Assembly: GCF_009905615.1 (NCBI RefSeq)
Contig: NZ_JAAAKW010000002.1
Span: 467,854-531,853 of the forward strand
Source of the DNA: Pseudomonas sp. SLFW
GTDB taxonomy: Bacteria > Pseudomonadota > Gammaproteobacteria > Pseudomonadales > Pseudomonadaceae
Direction: 5' to 3'
DNA length: 64,000 nt
Part shown: positions 35,989 through 47,439 of the stretch, piece by piece
Layout of the letters: the number at the start of each line of letters is the position of its first letter
How positions within the stretch are numbered: the stretch's first letter is position 1
The notes under the pieces: generated by a model
What the model was told of the DNA's origin: nothing
The model's database searches: none
What the model saw: the letters and a program-made list of their open reading frames with translations, nothing else
Program-made: the position numbers and the translations under genes

Positions 35989-37341
35989 ATGAACAAAGGT
36001 AAAAAAGCAGCTGTCTCGAAGGTTTTCGAGGTTCCATTCGATGTGTCATCGAACAAGAAGCATGAAACGATCACAGCGTTAAACGCGACCAGGGACAAGC
36101 TGTACGTGACAGATAGCAGTTACGACCTGCCATCAGTATTCGTGGCGCGACTCGGGCTAGACGGGTCAGCAGACAATGGGTTTGGCGGCCCGGATGGATG
36201 GCGGAGCGAGGAGCTGCCCGGTAGTTGGACATACCCATTCAAACCCGCCGGGCTCGTCCCGCGAGGTTCAAATACCGACGAAGGTGTCATCGCCGGGCTG
36301 CAACTGGAGGGCGCGCTGGGACTGGTTTGTTTCAATGCTGATGGAACGCTGAATACAGGTTTTGGCACCGGCGGCAAAGTTGTGCATAGGGTTCGCCCGC
36401 CCATCGTAGGCGAGCGCAAAGCCCCCACAGACGCCGCCCACCGCAATAGCGAGGTTCAGACCACTGGCAGCGCAGGTGTACTGGCTGGAGCTGAAGACGG
36501 CAGGCTTTACGGTTTGATTGGTCAACGGTTTGGCAGCTCGGGCACCTTGATGCGCATCATGGAGAATGGGCAGTTGGATAGCGCATTTGGTGAAGGCGGG
36601 ATGGTGGTCGTCAAATACCAAGACAAAGCTACGGGGCCGGTCGGAATGGTCTGGGACGGGAGGGGCCGAGGAGTGACAGTGATCGGAACCATCGGCAATA
36701 GGCTGTCGGGATTTGAGCTGTTCCTCGCCCGCTATTCATTTAATGGCCAACTGGATGAAAGTTTCGGCAATGAAGGCTTTGTGTTGTTCCGTCCTGCCGA
36801 TCTAGGCCTGCCTGGTAACCCATTTCAGATGGAGTTCAACTACGTCGTGCGTCACCAGGACGGTGGATACTTTGTGGGCGGTAATGTCATGGATAACGGC
36901 GTGTCGGGTCTCGTCGTGCGGGTAGACGTCAACGGCCAGAAGGTCGAGAGATTCAACGATGGTAAGCCTGTACTGTTTCGGGTGCCTAACCCCGCAGTGC
37001 CCGGAGCCTATCTGGATACCGACTTCATCTACGGCGGCGCAAGTGTTCAATTCAACGGCAAGCTTGTGATCGGTGGTGGCGTCGAGGACAGGTCTTCAGG
37101 TTATGCCCGCGCAATGCTCGTTGTGCGTTTCACAGATGAAGGCAAAGTCGATACGTCCTTCGCGCCAGACGGATGGCTGACGTTCAACCCCGATATTCCA
37201 TCCGGAGGGGAGGCCAAGGTTTCGTTCATGCGCAATCTGCTCATTCACTCTTCAACCGACGAAACGATTTACGCATCGGGAGACGGAGGGCCGGACGATA
37301 ATCTGAGCTCGCTAAGAGGGTTCATCGCAGAGATCAAGTAA
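35989..37341 (+). CDS. Delta-60 repeat protein
   Basis: The 450-residue protein has at least four units of the delta-60 type, with the pattern D-G-x-L-[ND]-x-x-F-G-x-x-G (LNTGFGTGGKV, LDSAFGEGGMV, LDESFGNEGFV, VDTSFAPDGW). These suggest a beta-propeller-like fold. There is no signal peptide. Function is unknown; relatives in Pseudomonas occur in surface or insecticidal-associated contexts, but that is only a general impression. I start at 35989 (MNKGKKAAVSK) after GGAGAA. Codon use is less GC-rich than in its neighbours, a sign of transfer. Its stop overlaps the convergent TetR gene by 8 bases. Confidence 0.85.
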   Translation: MNKGKKAAVSKVFEVPFDVSSNKKHETITALNATRDKLYVTDSSYDLPSVFVARLGLDGSADNGFGGPDGWRSEELPGSWTYPFKPAGLVPRGSNTDEGVIAGLQLEGALGLVCFNADGTLNTGFGTGGKVVHRVRPPIVGERKAPTDAAHRNSEVQTTGSAGVLAGAEDGRLYGLIGQRFGSSGTLMRIMENGQLDSAFGEGGMVVVKYQDKATGPVGMVWDGRGRGVTVIGTIGNRLSGFELFLARYSFNGQLDESFGNEGFVLFRPADLGLPGNPFQMEFNYVVRHQDGGYFVGGNVMDNGVSGLVVRVDVNGQKVERFNDGKPVLFRVPNPAVPGAYLDTDFIYGGASVQFNGKLVIGGGVEDRSSGYARAMLVVRFTDEGKVDTSFAPDGWLTFNPDIPSGGEAKVSFMRNLLIHSSTDETIYASGDGGPDDNLSSLRGFIAEIK

Positions 37342-37972
37342 CCGTACTTGACTTCGGCAAAAACGGCGGCAAATAAAGCCCCAAATAAGCATCGAATACC
37401 CGCTGGCCTTCTTCGGCCATGCGCGGGGTGATGCTGTCGTGCAGTTGGACTGAGCGGGCGTAGACGCGGTCGGCCAATTCCAGTGCCAGAGCAAACACGT
37501 CGACGTCGTCAGGCAGTGCCGGGAGCTGAAAGTGCTTGGCGAACAGCGCGTGCATGAGGTTGCCAAGCTCGATGTCGTGCTGGCGGTCGGCCTGGGTAAC
37601 TTCGGTCAGGCCGTGCTGCGCGAGGATGAGCTGGCGAGCGGCAGCGTCTTCGCTGTAGATGTTGAGCATGCGCGTTTCGACCAGTCGAGACAGGTCATGC
37701 CAGGTGTAGAGCAGAGCGTGATCGATGGGCTGTTGCAGGCTGTCGCGGAAGGCGCTGTGGATGTCTGCCGTCAGACCTTCCAACAGAGCAGGCACGCTGG
37801 CGAAGAAGTGGTAAACCGACGACGGAGGAATCCCCGCGCGCTCGGCCACGCTGTAGATCGACAGGCTCGCCACGCCATCGGACGCGAGCAGCGTACGGGC
37901 GGCATCAAGGATCGAATCGATCCGGGCCTGGCTACGTGCGCGGGGTTTACGAGGTGTGGCGGGGCGGGTCAT
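37334..37972 (-). CDS. TetR-family transcriptional regulator
   Basis: The 212-residue protein has an Arg/Lys-rich start (MTRPATPRKPRARSQARIDSILDAAR) and a TetR helix-turn-helix (VASLSIYSVAERAGIPPSSVYHFFAS, about residues 33-58), followed by a helical ligand-binding domain. The start at 37972 is chosen as the longer frame reads into repeats. Targets are unknown; two identical palindromes 110-165 bases upstream could be its operators. The nearby polyamine genes are another candidate target. Confidence 0.88.
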   Translation of the reverse strand: MTRPATPRKPRARSQARIDSILDAARTLLASDGVASLSIYSVAERAGIPPSSVYHFFASVPALLEGLTADIHSAFRDSLQQPIDHALLYTWHDLSRLVETRMLNIYSEDAAARQLILAQHGLTEVTQADRQHDIELGNLMHALFAKHFQLPALPDDVDVFALALELADRVYARSVQLHDSITPRMAEEGQRVFDAYLGLYLPPFLPKSSTVT

Positions 37973-38041
37973 CGAAGCGTCTCGGCGTTGAGGTCCGGGG
38001 CATTGTACGCGAGGCATGGATTCGTGGCGCCCGGGTGACCG

Positions 38042-38069
38042 CCTTCGCGAATAAATTCGCTCCCACAGA
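38042..38069. repeat. Single REP arm, GAATTC type
   Basis: TTCGCGAATAAATTCGCTCCCACAG is the right-arm form. It faces away from the second arm at 38149-38170, the reverse of the arrangement seen at the other sites. Confidence 0.7.
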
Positions 38070-38083
38070 TCGTGCAACGCCGT

Positions 38084-38140
38084 GATATTTCAGAAATACA
38101 CATGATCCCTCTATGCGCCGCGATATTTCAGAAATACACA
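38084..38140. promoter_or_regulatory. Twin palindromes TATTTC-A-GAAATA
   Basis: A 19-base block (GATATTTCAGAAATACACA) occurs at 38084-38102 and again at 38122-38140. Each contains the perfect palindrome TATTTC, A, GAAATA (38086-38098 and 38124-38136). The 38-base spacing is between three and four helical turns. They lie upstream of the TetR gene and between two REP arms. Confidence 0.5.
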
Positions 38141-38148
38141 GAACCCTT

Positions 38149-38170
38149 GTGGGAGCGAATTCATTCGCGA
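38149..38170. repeat. Single REP arm, GAATTC type
   Basis: TGTGGGAGCGAATTCATTCGCG is the left-arm form and the outward partner of the arm at 38042-38069. Confidence 0.7.
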
Positions 38171-38223
38171 AAACTGGCACAGATGGCCTATCCATCCAGA
38201 CCTTGTTTCTGCCGTCTAAAATA

Positions 38224-38259
38224 AAAAACGCCCCTGACCTTGCGGTTCAGGGGCGTTCT
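38224..38259 (-). terminator. Rho-independent terminator of spuI
   Basis: On the minus strand a long stem (AACGCCCCTGA pairs with its complement) is followed by a T-tract (A run at 38223-38228 on the plus strand). It lies 20 bases past the spuI stop. Confidence 0.9.
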
Positions 38260-38277
38260 TTTTATTTCACACAGCCG

Positions 38278-39654
38278 TCACACGGTGTGCAGATACCAGT
38301 TGTACTCAAGGTCGGAGATGGAGTGCTCGAACTCCTCCAGCTCACTTTCCTTGCACGCAACGAAGATATCGATGTACTTCGGATCGATGTACTTGGCCAT
38401 GACTTCGCTGTCGTCCAGCTCACGCAAGGCATCGCGCAAGTTGTTCGGCAGGCTCTGCTCATGCTGCTCGTACGAGTTGCCTTCGACAGGCGCACCGGGC
38501 TCGACCTTGTTGGTCAGGCCGTGGTGGATGCCCGCCAGAACAGAAGCCATCAGCAGATACGGGTTGGCATCGGCACCGGCCACGCGGTGTTCGATACGCA
38601 CGGCATCGGCTGTACCGGTCGGCACACGAACCGCGACCGTCCGGTTATCCAGCCCCCAGGTTGGCGAGTTGGGCACGTAGAACTGAGCACCGAACCGGCG
38701 ATACGAATTGACGTTCGGGCAAAGGAACGCCATCTGCGCCGGTAGGGTCTCGAGCACACCGCCGATCGCATGACGTAATGCGGCGTTCTGCTCGGGATCC
38801 TCGCTGGTGAAGATGTTCTTGCCATCGCGATCCAGGATCGAGATGTGGACGTGCAGACCGTTGCCCGCCTGACCTGGGTAAGGCTTGGCCATGAAGGTGG
38901 TGTCCATCTCATGGTCGTAGGCGATGTTCTTGATCAGACGCTTGAGCAGTACCGCGTAGTCGCAGGCTTTCAGTGCGTCGGCAGTGTGGTGCAGGTTCAC
39001 TTCGAACTGCGCCGGGGCACTTTCCTTGACGATGGCGTCGGCCGGGATGCCTTGCTCTTTCGCACCTTCCAGAATGTCCTGGAGGCAATCGACGTATTCG
39101 TCGAGGTCGTCGATCAGGTAGACCTGTGTCGAGTGCGGGCGTTTGCCGGAAATCGGCGAGCGTGGCGGTTGTGGACGACCGTTCACGTTCTCCTGATCGA
39201 TCAGGTAGAACTCCAGCTCGAACGCCGCGCAGATGGTCAGGCCCATTTCATCGAACTTGGCCACCACCTGACGCAACACTTCACGTGGATCAGCGAAAAA
39301 CGGCTCGCCTTCCAGTTCGTGCATGGTCATCAAGAGTTGTGCGGTAGGACGCTTCTGCCAGGGCTCATTGCAGAGAGTGTCGGGGATGGGATAACAGATT
39401 CGGTCAGCGTCACCGATGTCCAGACCCAGGCCGGTGCTTTCCACCGTCGAGCCGTTGATATCCAGTGCGAAAAGAGAAGCTGGGAGGTTGATGCCTTTTT
39501 CGTAAACCTTATGGAGGCTGGTGCGTTCGATGCGCTTGCCGCGCACCACTCCATTCATATCTGCAATCAGAAGGTCAACGTATAGAACCTCAGGATGTTC
39601 CTTAAGGAACGCGTTCGCTTCGTTGAGCTGAACGGCACGCGGGGGTACCGACAT
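38278..39654 (-). CDS. spuI: Glutamylpolyamine synthetase SpuI
   Basis: The 458-residue enzyme belongs to the glutamine synthetase fold. It joins glutamate to putrescine or other polyamines in the gamma-glutamylation pathway. Landmarks are DMNGVVRGKRI (N-terminal beta-grasp), EFYLIDQEN (metal-binding Glu), FEVNLHH, FMAKPYPGQAGNGLHVHIS and RRFGAQFYVPN. AGGTG precedes the ATG. It is divergent from spuA across a 277-base gap that should hold both promoters. Confidence 0.93.
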   Translation of the reverse strand: MSVPPRAVQLNEANAFLKEHPEVLYVDLLIADMNGVVRGKRIERTSLHKVYEKGINLPASLFALDINGSTVESTGLGLDIGDADRICYPIPDTLCNEPWQKRPTAQLLMTMHELEGEPFFADPREVLRQVVAKFDEMGLTICAAFELEFYLIDQENVNGRPQPPRSPISGKRPHSTQVYLIDDLDEYVDCLQDILEGAKEQGIPADAIVKESAPAQFEVNLHHTADALKACDYAVLLKRLIKNIAYDHEMDTTFMAKPYPGQAGNGLHVHISILDRDGKNIFTSEDPEQNAALRHAIGGVLETLPAQMAFLCPNVNSYRRFGAQFYVPNSPTWGLDNRTVAVRVPTGTADAVRIEHRVAGADANPYLLMASVLAGIHHGLTNKVEPGAPVEGNSYEQHEQSLPNNLRDALRELDDSEVMAKYIDPKYIDIFVACKESELEEFEHSISDLEYNWYLHTV

Positions 39655-39931
39655 GATGCAACACCTTTGTTGTTGAAAATATCAATCATCGAGCATTACG
39701 GGGTTCAGTCAATCCGAAAGCCCTGATGAAGTCAAGAGAGCCCTGTTTTGCCCTAAAAGGGCGCCGTGAGGCCATTTTTGCCGCACTTTAGGGCGGTTTT
39801 TAACCGTTGGAATCGATAGGAGCTACGACCTTGAGCGGGGCGTGTTTTATTTTTTACGGGGTTGTTGTGTAAAAAAATGAACAAGGCTAAGCTCGGTCGC
39901 AACCCATAACAGCAATAACACCGGGGGTCAC

Positions 39932-40708
39932 ATGTCTCGCCTTCCGCTGATCGGCATCACTGCCTGTACTCAGCAAATTGGCTCGCATGCCTATCACATC
40001 AGTGGTGATAAATACGTCCGGGCAGTCGCCGTCGCTGCCAAGGGCCTGCCGCTGATTCTGCCGTCTCTGGCAGAGCTCCTCGACCCGGCCGATATCCTCT
40101 CGGTGGTCGATGGTTTGCTCTTCACCGGTTCTCCCTCCAACGTCGAACCCCATCACTATAGTGGGCCCGCCAGCGCGCCGGGTACTGCTCATGATCCTGA
40201 ACGCGATCGCACCACCTTACCTCTTATTCGTGCTGCTGTGGCCGCTGGCGTGCCTGTATTGGGCATTTGCCGCGGGTTTCAGGAGATGAACGTGGCATTT
40301 GGCGGTAGTCTGCATCAAAAGGTTCACGAGACTGGAACGTTCATGGATCATCGTGAACCTGAGAACGAACCCGTTGAAATTCAATACGCTCCGAGCCACC
40401 CGATGCACATCGCACAGGGCGGAATTCTCGCCGGATTGGGACTTGCGAAAGAAATTCGTGTCAATTCAATTCACGGGCAGGGCATCGAACGTCTTGCGCC
40501 GGGTCTGCGCGTCGAAGCCACGGCCCCGGATGGCTTGATCGAAGCCATTTCCGTACCGCCGGGCGCGCCTTTTGCTTCATCTGACGTGTTTGCATTGGGC
40601 GTTCAATGGCATCCGGAGTGGCAGGTCACGCAGAACCCCGACTATCTTTCAATTCTTCAGGCATTTGGCGATGCCTGTCGAAAGCGGGCAACACAACGCG
40701 ACGCGTAA
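39932..40708 (+). CDS. spuA: Gamma-glutamyl-GABA hydrolase SpuA
   Basis: The 258-residue class-I glutamine-amidotransferase-like hydrolase has its nucleophile Cys113 in VLGICRGFQEMN and the catalytic His in VQWHPEWQ near residue 232. It releases GABA or related products from gamma-glutamyl intermediates, as PuuD does in E. coli. It leads spuABC. The spuA-spuB gap is 59 bases. Confidence 0.92.
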   Translation: MSRLPLIGITACTQQIGSHAYHISGDKYVRAVAVAAKGLPLILPSLAELLDPADILSVVDGLLFTGSPSNVEPHHYSGPASAPGTAHDPERDRTTLPLIRAAVAAGVPVLGICRGFQEMNVAFGGSLHQKVHETGTFMDHREPENEPVEIQYAPSHPMHIAQGGILAGLGLAKEIRVNSIHGQGIERLAPGLRVEATAPDGLIEAISVPPGAPFASSDVFALGVQWHPEWQVTQNPDYLSILQAFGDACRKRATQRDA

Positions 40709-40767
40709 GCGTCCAAAGCGCCTGGCGATCATGATGGTCGCCAGAGTAATGAACCCCTGAGGTATTT

Positions 40768-42126
40768 ATGAGTACCAACCTCGACCAGCTCACCGATTGG
40801 TTGAAAGAACACAGGATTACCGAAGTCGAGTGCATGATCGCCGACCTCACCGGTATCACGCGCGGCAAAATCTCCCCGACCAACAAGTTCATTGCCGAGA
40901 AGGGCATGCGCTTGCCGGAAAGCGTATTGCTGCAGACCGTGACCGGGGACTACGTCGAAGACGACATTTATTACGAATTGCTGGATGCCGCAGACATCGA
41001 CATGTTCTGCCGTCCTGACCAGAATGCGGTGTTTCTGGTGCCTTGGGCCATCGAGCCTACCGCGCAGGTGATTCACGACACCTACGACAAGCAGGGCAAC
41101 CCGATTGAGCTTTCCCCGCGCAACGTCTTGAAGAAGGTTCTCAAGCTCTATGCCGATCAAGGCTGGCAGCCCATCGTGGCGCCTGAGATGGAGTTCTACC
41201 TGACCAAACGCAGCGACGACCCCGATTACCCGTTGCAGCCGCCGGTGGGCCGCTCGGGTCGTCCGGAAACCGGTCGTCAGTCGTTTTCCATCGAAGCCGC
41301 CAACGAATTCGACCCGTTGTTCGAAGACGTCTACGACTGGTGCGAGCTGCAGAACCTCGACCTGGACACGCTGATTCACGAAGACGGCACCGCGCAGATG
41401 GAAATCAATTTCCGTCACGGTGACGCGCTGCATCTCGCCGACCAGATTCTGGTGTTCAAACGCACCATGCGTGAAGCCGCGCTCAAACATGACGTGGCCG
41501 CGACCTTCATGGCCAAGCCCATGACCGGCGAGCCTGGCAGCGCGATGCACCTGCACCAGAGCATCATCGATATCGAGACCGGTAAGAGCATCTTCTCTAA
41601 CGAAGACGGCACGATGAGTGAGCTGTTCCTGCAGCACATCGGCGGTCTGCAAAAGCTGATCCCCGAGCTACTGCCGCTGTTCGCGCCTAACGTCAATTCG
41701 TTCCGCCGCTTCCTGCCCGACACCTCGGCGCCCGTGAACGTGGAATGGGGCGAGGAGAACCGCACCGTCGGCCTGCGCGTACCGGATGCGACCCCGCAAA
41801 ACCGCCGCGTTGAAAACCGCCTGCCCGGCGCTGACGCCAACCCGTATCTGGCGATTGCCGCGAGCCTGCTGTGCGGCTTCATTGGCATGGTCGAAGGCCT
41901 CAATCCGAGTGCGCCAGTGGTGGGCCGCGGTTACGAGCGCCGCAACTTGCGCCTGCCGTTGACCATCGAAGACGCGCTGGAGCGGATGGAAAACAGCAAG
42001 ACGGTCGAGAAATACCTCGGCAAGACCTTCGTGACCGGCTACGTCGCCGTAAAGCGCGCCGAGCACGAAAACTTCAAGCGTGTGATCAGCTCGTGGGAGC
42101 GGGAATTCCTGCTCTTCGCCGTCTGA
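40768..42126 (+). CDS. spuB: Glutamylpolyamine synthetase SpuB
   Basis: The 452-residue protein is a second glutamine-synthetase-fold ligase, paralogous to SpuI (shared EMEFYLTKR / ELEFYLIDQ, TFMAKPMTGEPGSAMHLHQS and RRVENRLPGADANPYL). Two such ligases with different polyamine preferences are usual in Pseudomonas. The first motif, CMIADLTGITRGKI, matches the DMNGVVRGK region of SpuI. A CTGAGGT site precedes the ATG. Confidence 0.93.
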   Translation: MSTNLDQLTDWLKEHRITEVECMIADLTGITRGKISPTNKFIAEKGMRLPESVLLQTVTGDYVEDDIYYELLDAADIDMFCRPDQNAVFLVPWAIEPTAQVIHDTYDKQGNPIELSPRNVLKKVLKLYADQGWQPIVAPEMEFYLTKRSDDPDYPLQPPVGRSGRPETGRQSFSIEAANEFDPLFEDVYDWCELQNLDLDTLIHEDGTAQMEINFRHGDALHLADQILVFKRTMREAALKHDVAATFMAKPMTGEPGSAMHLHQSIIDIETGKSIFSNEDGTMSELFLQHIGGLQKLIPELLPLFAPNVNSFRRFLPDTSAPVNVEWGEENRTVGLRVPDATPQNRRVENRLPGADANPYLAIAASLLCGFIGMVEGLNPSAPVVGRGYERRNLRLPLTIEDALERMENSKTVEKYLGKTFVTGYVAVKRAEHENFKRVISSWEREFLLFAV

Positions 42127-42198
42127 AGATCACGGGCGCCATCGAGCCTGAGAAGGCCGATGGCGCCACACGCGATACGCAGCTAATGGAGTGGTTTC

Positions 42199-43566
42199 AT
42201 GAGTTCCAACAACCCGCAAACCCGCGAATGGCAAGCCCTCAGCAGTGATCATCACCTGGCGCCGTTCAGCGACTTCAAACAGCTTAAAGAGAAAGGCCCG
42301 CGCATCATCACCAACGCCAAGGGCGTTTACCTGTGGGACAGCGAAGGCAACAAGATCCTCGACGGCATGGCCGGTCTGTGGTGCGTAGCGGTCGGCTACG
42401 GTTGTGAAGAACTGGCCGAAGCCGCCAGCAAACAGATGCGCGAGCTGCCGTATTACAACCTGTTCTTCCAGACCGCTCACCCGCCCGCATTGCAACTGGC
42501 CAAGGCGATTTCCGACATCGCTCCGCAAGGCATGAACCATGTGTTCTTCACAGGTTCCGGCTCCGAAGGCAACGACACCGTGCTGCGTCTGGTTCGCCAC
42601 TACTGGGCGATCAAGGGCAAGCCGAGCAAGAAAGTCATCATCAGCCGCATGAACGGCTACCACGGCTCTACCGTGGCAGGCGCGAGCCTGGGCGGCATGA
42701 CCTACATGCATGAGCAGGGCGACCTGCCGATTCCGGGCATCGTCCACATCCCGCAGCCGTACTGGTTCGGTGAAGGCGGCGACATGACCCCGGACGAATT
42801 CGGCATCTGGGCGGCTGAGCAACTGGAAAAGAAAATCCTCGAACTCGGCGTGGACAACGTCGGTGCGTTCATCGCCGAGCCGATTCAAGGCGCAGGCGGT
42901 GTGATCGTTCCGCCTGACACCTACTGGCCGAAGATCAAAGAGATACTTGCCAAGTACGACATCCTGTTCGTGGCCGATGAAGTGATCTGTGGCTTTGGTC
43001 GCACCGGCGAGTGGTTCGGCAGCGATTTCTACGACCTCAAACCTGATCTGATGACCATCGCCAAGGGCCTGACCTCGGGCTACATCCCCATGGGCGGTGT
43101 GATCGTGCGCGACGAAGTGGTGAAGGTGCTGAACGAGGGCGGTGATTTCAACCACGGCTTCACTTATTCAGGTCATCCGGTGGCTGCGGCAGTGGGGCTG
43201 GAAAACATCCGCATCCTGCGCGAAGAAAAGATTGTCGAGCGCGTGAAGTCGGAAACGGCACCCTATTTGCAAAGACGTTTGCGTGAGCTGAGCGATCATC
43301 CGCTGGTGGGTGAAGTGCGGGGCGTCGGCCTGCTCGGCGCCATCGAACTGGTGAAAGACAAGGCCACTCGCGCGCGTTACGTGGATCAGGGCGTGGGCAT
43401 GATCTGTCGCACTTTCTGCTTCAATAACGGACTGATCATGCGTGCGGTTGGAGACACGATGATCATCTCGCCGCCGCTGGTGATCAGCTTCGCCGAGATC
43501 GATGAGTTGGTGGAAAAGGCCCGCAAATGCCTGGACCTGACGCTGGCCGAATTGCAGCGGTTGTAA
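42199..43566 (+). CDS. spuC: Polyamine:pyruvate aminotransferase SpuC
   Basis: The 455-residue class-III aminotransferase converts putrescine, spermidine or cadaverine to the aldehydes with pyruvate as acceptor. The PLP lysine is Lys289 in LMTIAKGLTSGYIPMGG; FVADEVICGFGRTG holds the cofactor Asp, and FFTGSGSEGNDT binds phosphate. It gives the transamination branch beside the gamma-glutamyl branch of SpuA/SpuB. A very strong hairpin follows its stop. Confidence 0.95.
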   Translation: MSSNNPQTREWQALSSDHHLAPFSDFKQLKEKGPRIITNAKGVYLWDSEGNKILDGMAGLWCVAVGYGCEELAEAASKQMRELPYYNLFFQTAHPPALQLAKAISDIAPQGMNHVFFTGSGSEGNDTVLRLVRHYWAIKGKPSKKVIISRMNGYHGSTVAGASLGGMTYMHEQGDLPIPGIVHIPQPYWFGEGGDMTPDEFGIWAAEQLEKKILELGVDNVGAFIAEPIQGAGGVIVPPDTYWPKIKEILAKYDILFVADEVICGFGRTGEWFGSDFYDLKPDLMTIAKGLTSGYIPMGGVIVRDEVVKVLNEGGDFNHGFTYSGHPVAAAVGLENIRILREEKIVERVKSETAPYLQRRLRELSDHPLVGEVRGVGLLGAIELVKDKATRARYVDQGVGMICRTFCFNNGLIMRAVGDTMIISPPLVISFAEIDELVEKARKCLDLTLAELQRL

Positions 43567-43574
43567 ACGATTCC

Positions 43575-43619
43575 CTCTGTAGGAGTGACCGGGGCGCCAC
43601 CCCGGTCACTCCTACAGAG
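43575..43619. repeat. Perfect 20-bp inverted repeat between spuC and spuD
   Basis: Arms 43575-43594 and 43600-43619 are perfect 20-base complements around a 5-base loop (CGCCA). The arm core GTAGGAGTGACCGGGG is shared with the REP element at 44902. No T-tract follows, so it is better seen as a REP-type hairpin than as a terminator. Confidence 0.9.
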
Positions 43620-43734
43620 AGCGTTTCGCCGGGTGCAGATGAAATCTTTGAAAGCTAAGCAATAAGGCAGGCCGCTCTGCTTGTAAGCCCGCCCAGGAAA
43701 TTGCCAGACTAACGGTTGTTTTAGTCGCCGCTAA

Positions 43735-44856
<1,122 letters not shown>

Positions 44857-44899
44857 GCCGGACTGAAACGTGTCGTTGAATAACGGCACGTGATCAGCC

Positions 44900-46241
<1,342 letters not shown>

Positions 46242-46296
46242 AGACCTCGCGCCCGGTCATATCGGCCGGGCGCAAGCACAGTTGGGAGTTTCACCC

Positions 46297-47439
46297 ATGG
46301 CAGTTGCCTCCGGCGCCTACAAAAAAGCCCTTGAGGGTGGTCAGCAACCTAAACAGGTGCTGGTCAAAATCGATCGGGTCACGAAAAAGTTCGACGAGAC
46401 GGTTGCTGTGGACGATGTGTCTCTGCAGATCAACAAGGGCGAGATTTTCGCCCTGCTCGGCGGTTCCGGCTCAGGCAAATCCACGCTGCTGCGCATGCTC
46501 GCCGGTTTTGAGCGCCCGACCGAGGGCCGGATTTTCCTCGACGGCGTCGACATCACTGACATGCCGCCGTACGAACGTCCGATCAACATGATGTTCCAGT
46601 CCTACGCGCTGTTCCCGCACATGACCGTGGCGCAGAACATCGCGTTCGGTCTGCAACAGGACAAGCTGCCGAAGGCCGAAATCGACACTCGCGTAGCTGA
46701 GATGCTCAAGCTGGTGCAGATGACCCAGTACGCCAAGCGCAAGCCGCACCAGTTGTCCGGTGGCCAACGTCAGCGTGTGGCGCTGGCCCGTTCGCTGGCG
46801 AAGAAACCGAAACTGTTGCTGCTCGACGAGCCCATGGGCGCGCTGGACAAAAAACTGCGTTCGCAAATGCAGCTGGAGCTGGTGGAAATCATCGAACGCG
46901 TCGGCGTGACTTGCGTGATGGTGACCCACGATCAGGAAGAGGCCATGACCATGGCCCAGCGCATCGCGATCATGCACCTGGGCTGGATCGCGCAGATCGG
47001 CAGCCCGGTGGACATCTACGAAACCCCGACGAGCCGTCTGGTCTGCGAATTCATTGGTAACGTCAACCTGTTCGACGGCGAAGTCATCGAGGACATGGAA
47101 GGCCACGCGCTGATTCACAGCCCGGAGCTTGAGCGTGAGATCTACGTGGGCCACGGCGTCAGCACCTCCGTGGAGGACAAGCGCGTGACCTACGCGATCC
47201 GGCCCGAGAAGCTGCTGATCACCACCGAACAACCGACCACGCAATACAACTGGTCGCGCGGCAAGATCCACGACATCGCCTACCTGGGCGGCCACTCGGT
47301 GTTCTACGTGCAGTTGACGTGCGGCAAGCTGGTCCAGTCGTTCGTCGCCAACTCGGAACGCCTCGGCGCGCGCCCTACCTGGGACGACGAAGTGTTCGTC
47401 TGGTGGGAAGACGACAGCGGCGTGGTACTGCGCTCATGA
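46297..47439 (+). CDS. spuF: Polyamine ABC transporter ATP-binding protein SpuF
   Basis: The 380-residue ATPase has Walker A GGSGSGKST (about residue 56), Q-loop MFQSYALFPHM, signature LSGGQRQR, Walker B LLLDEPMGALD and switch THDQEEA, then a C-terminal TOBE regulatory part (about 280-375), like PotG. I start at 46297 (MAVASGAYKK) after GGGAG; a TTG five codons upstream overlaps that site. Its stop overlaps the spuG start (ATGA). Confidence 0.94.
   Translation: MAVASGAYKKALEGGQQPKQVLVKIDRVTKKFDETVAVDDVSLQINKGEIFALLGGSGSGKSTLLRMLAGFERPTEGRIFLDGVDITDMPPYERPINMMFQSYALFPHMTVAQNIAFGLQQDKLPKAEIDTRVAEMLKLVQMTQYAKRKPHQLSGGQRQRVALARSLAKKPKLLLLDEPMGALDKKLRSQMQLELVEIIERVGVTCVMVTHDQEEAMTMAQRIAIMHLGWIAQIGSPVDIYETPTSRLVCEFIGNVNLFDGEVIEDMEGHALIHSPELEREIYVGHGVSTSVEDKRVTYAIRPEKLLITTEQPTTQYNWSRGKIHDIAYLGGHSVFYVQLTCGKLVQSFVANSERLGARPTWDDEVFVWWEDDSGVVLRS

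Noticed and set aside
39750..39795. Inverted GCCCTAAA/TTTAGGGC motifs between spuI and spuA as operators
   Set aside because: The half-sites are short and imperfectly arranged; without comparison to other genomes they cannot be told from chance.
43575..43619. The strong hairpin after spuC as a Rho-independent terminator
   Set aside because: No run of T follows on either strand, and the arm sequence belongs to a dispersed repeat family.
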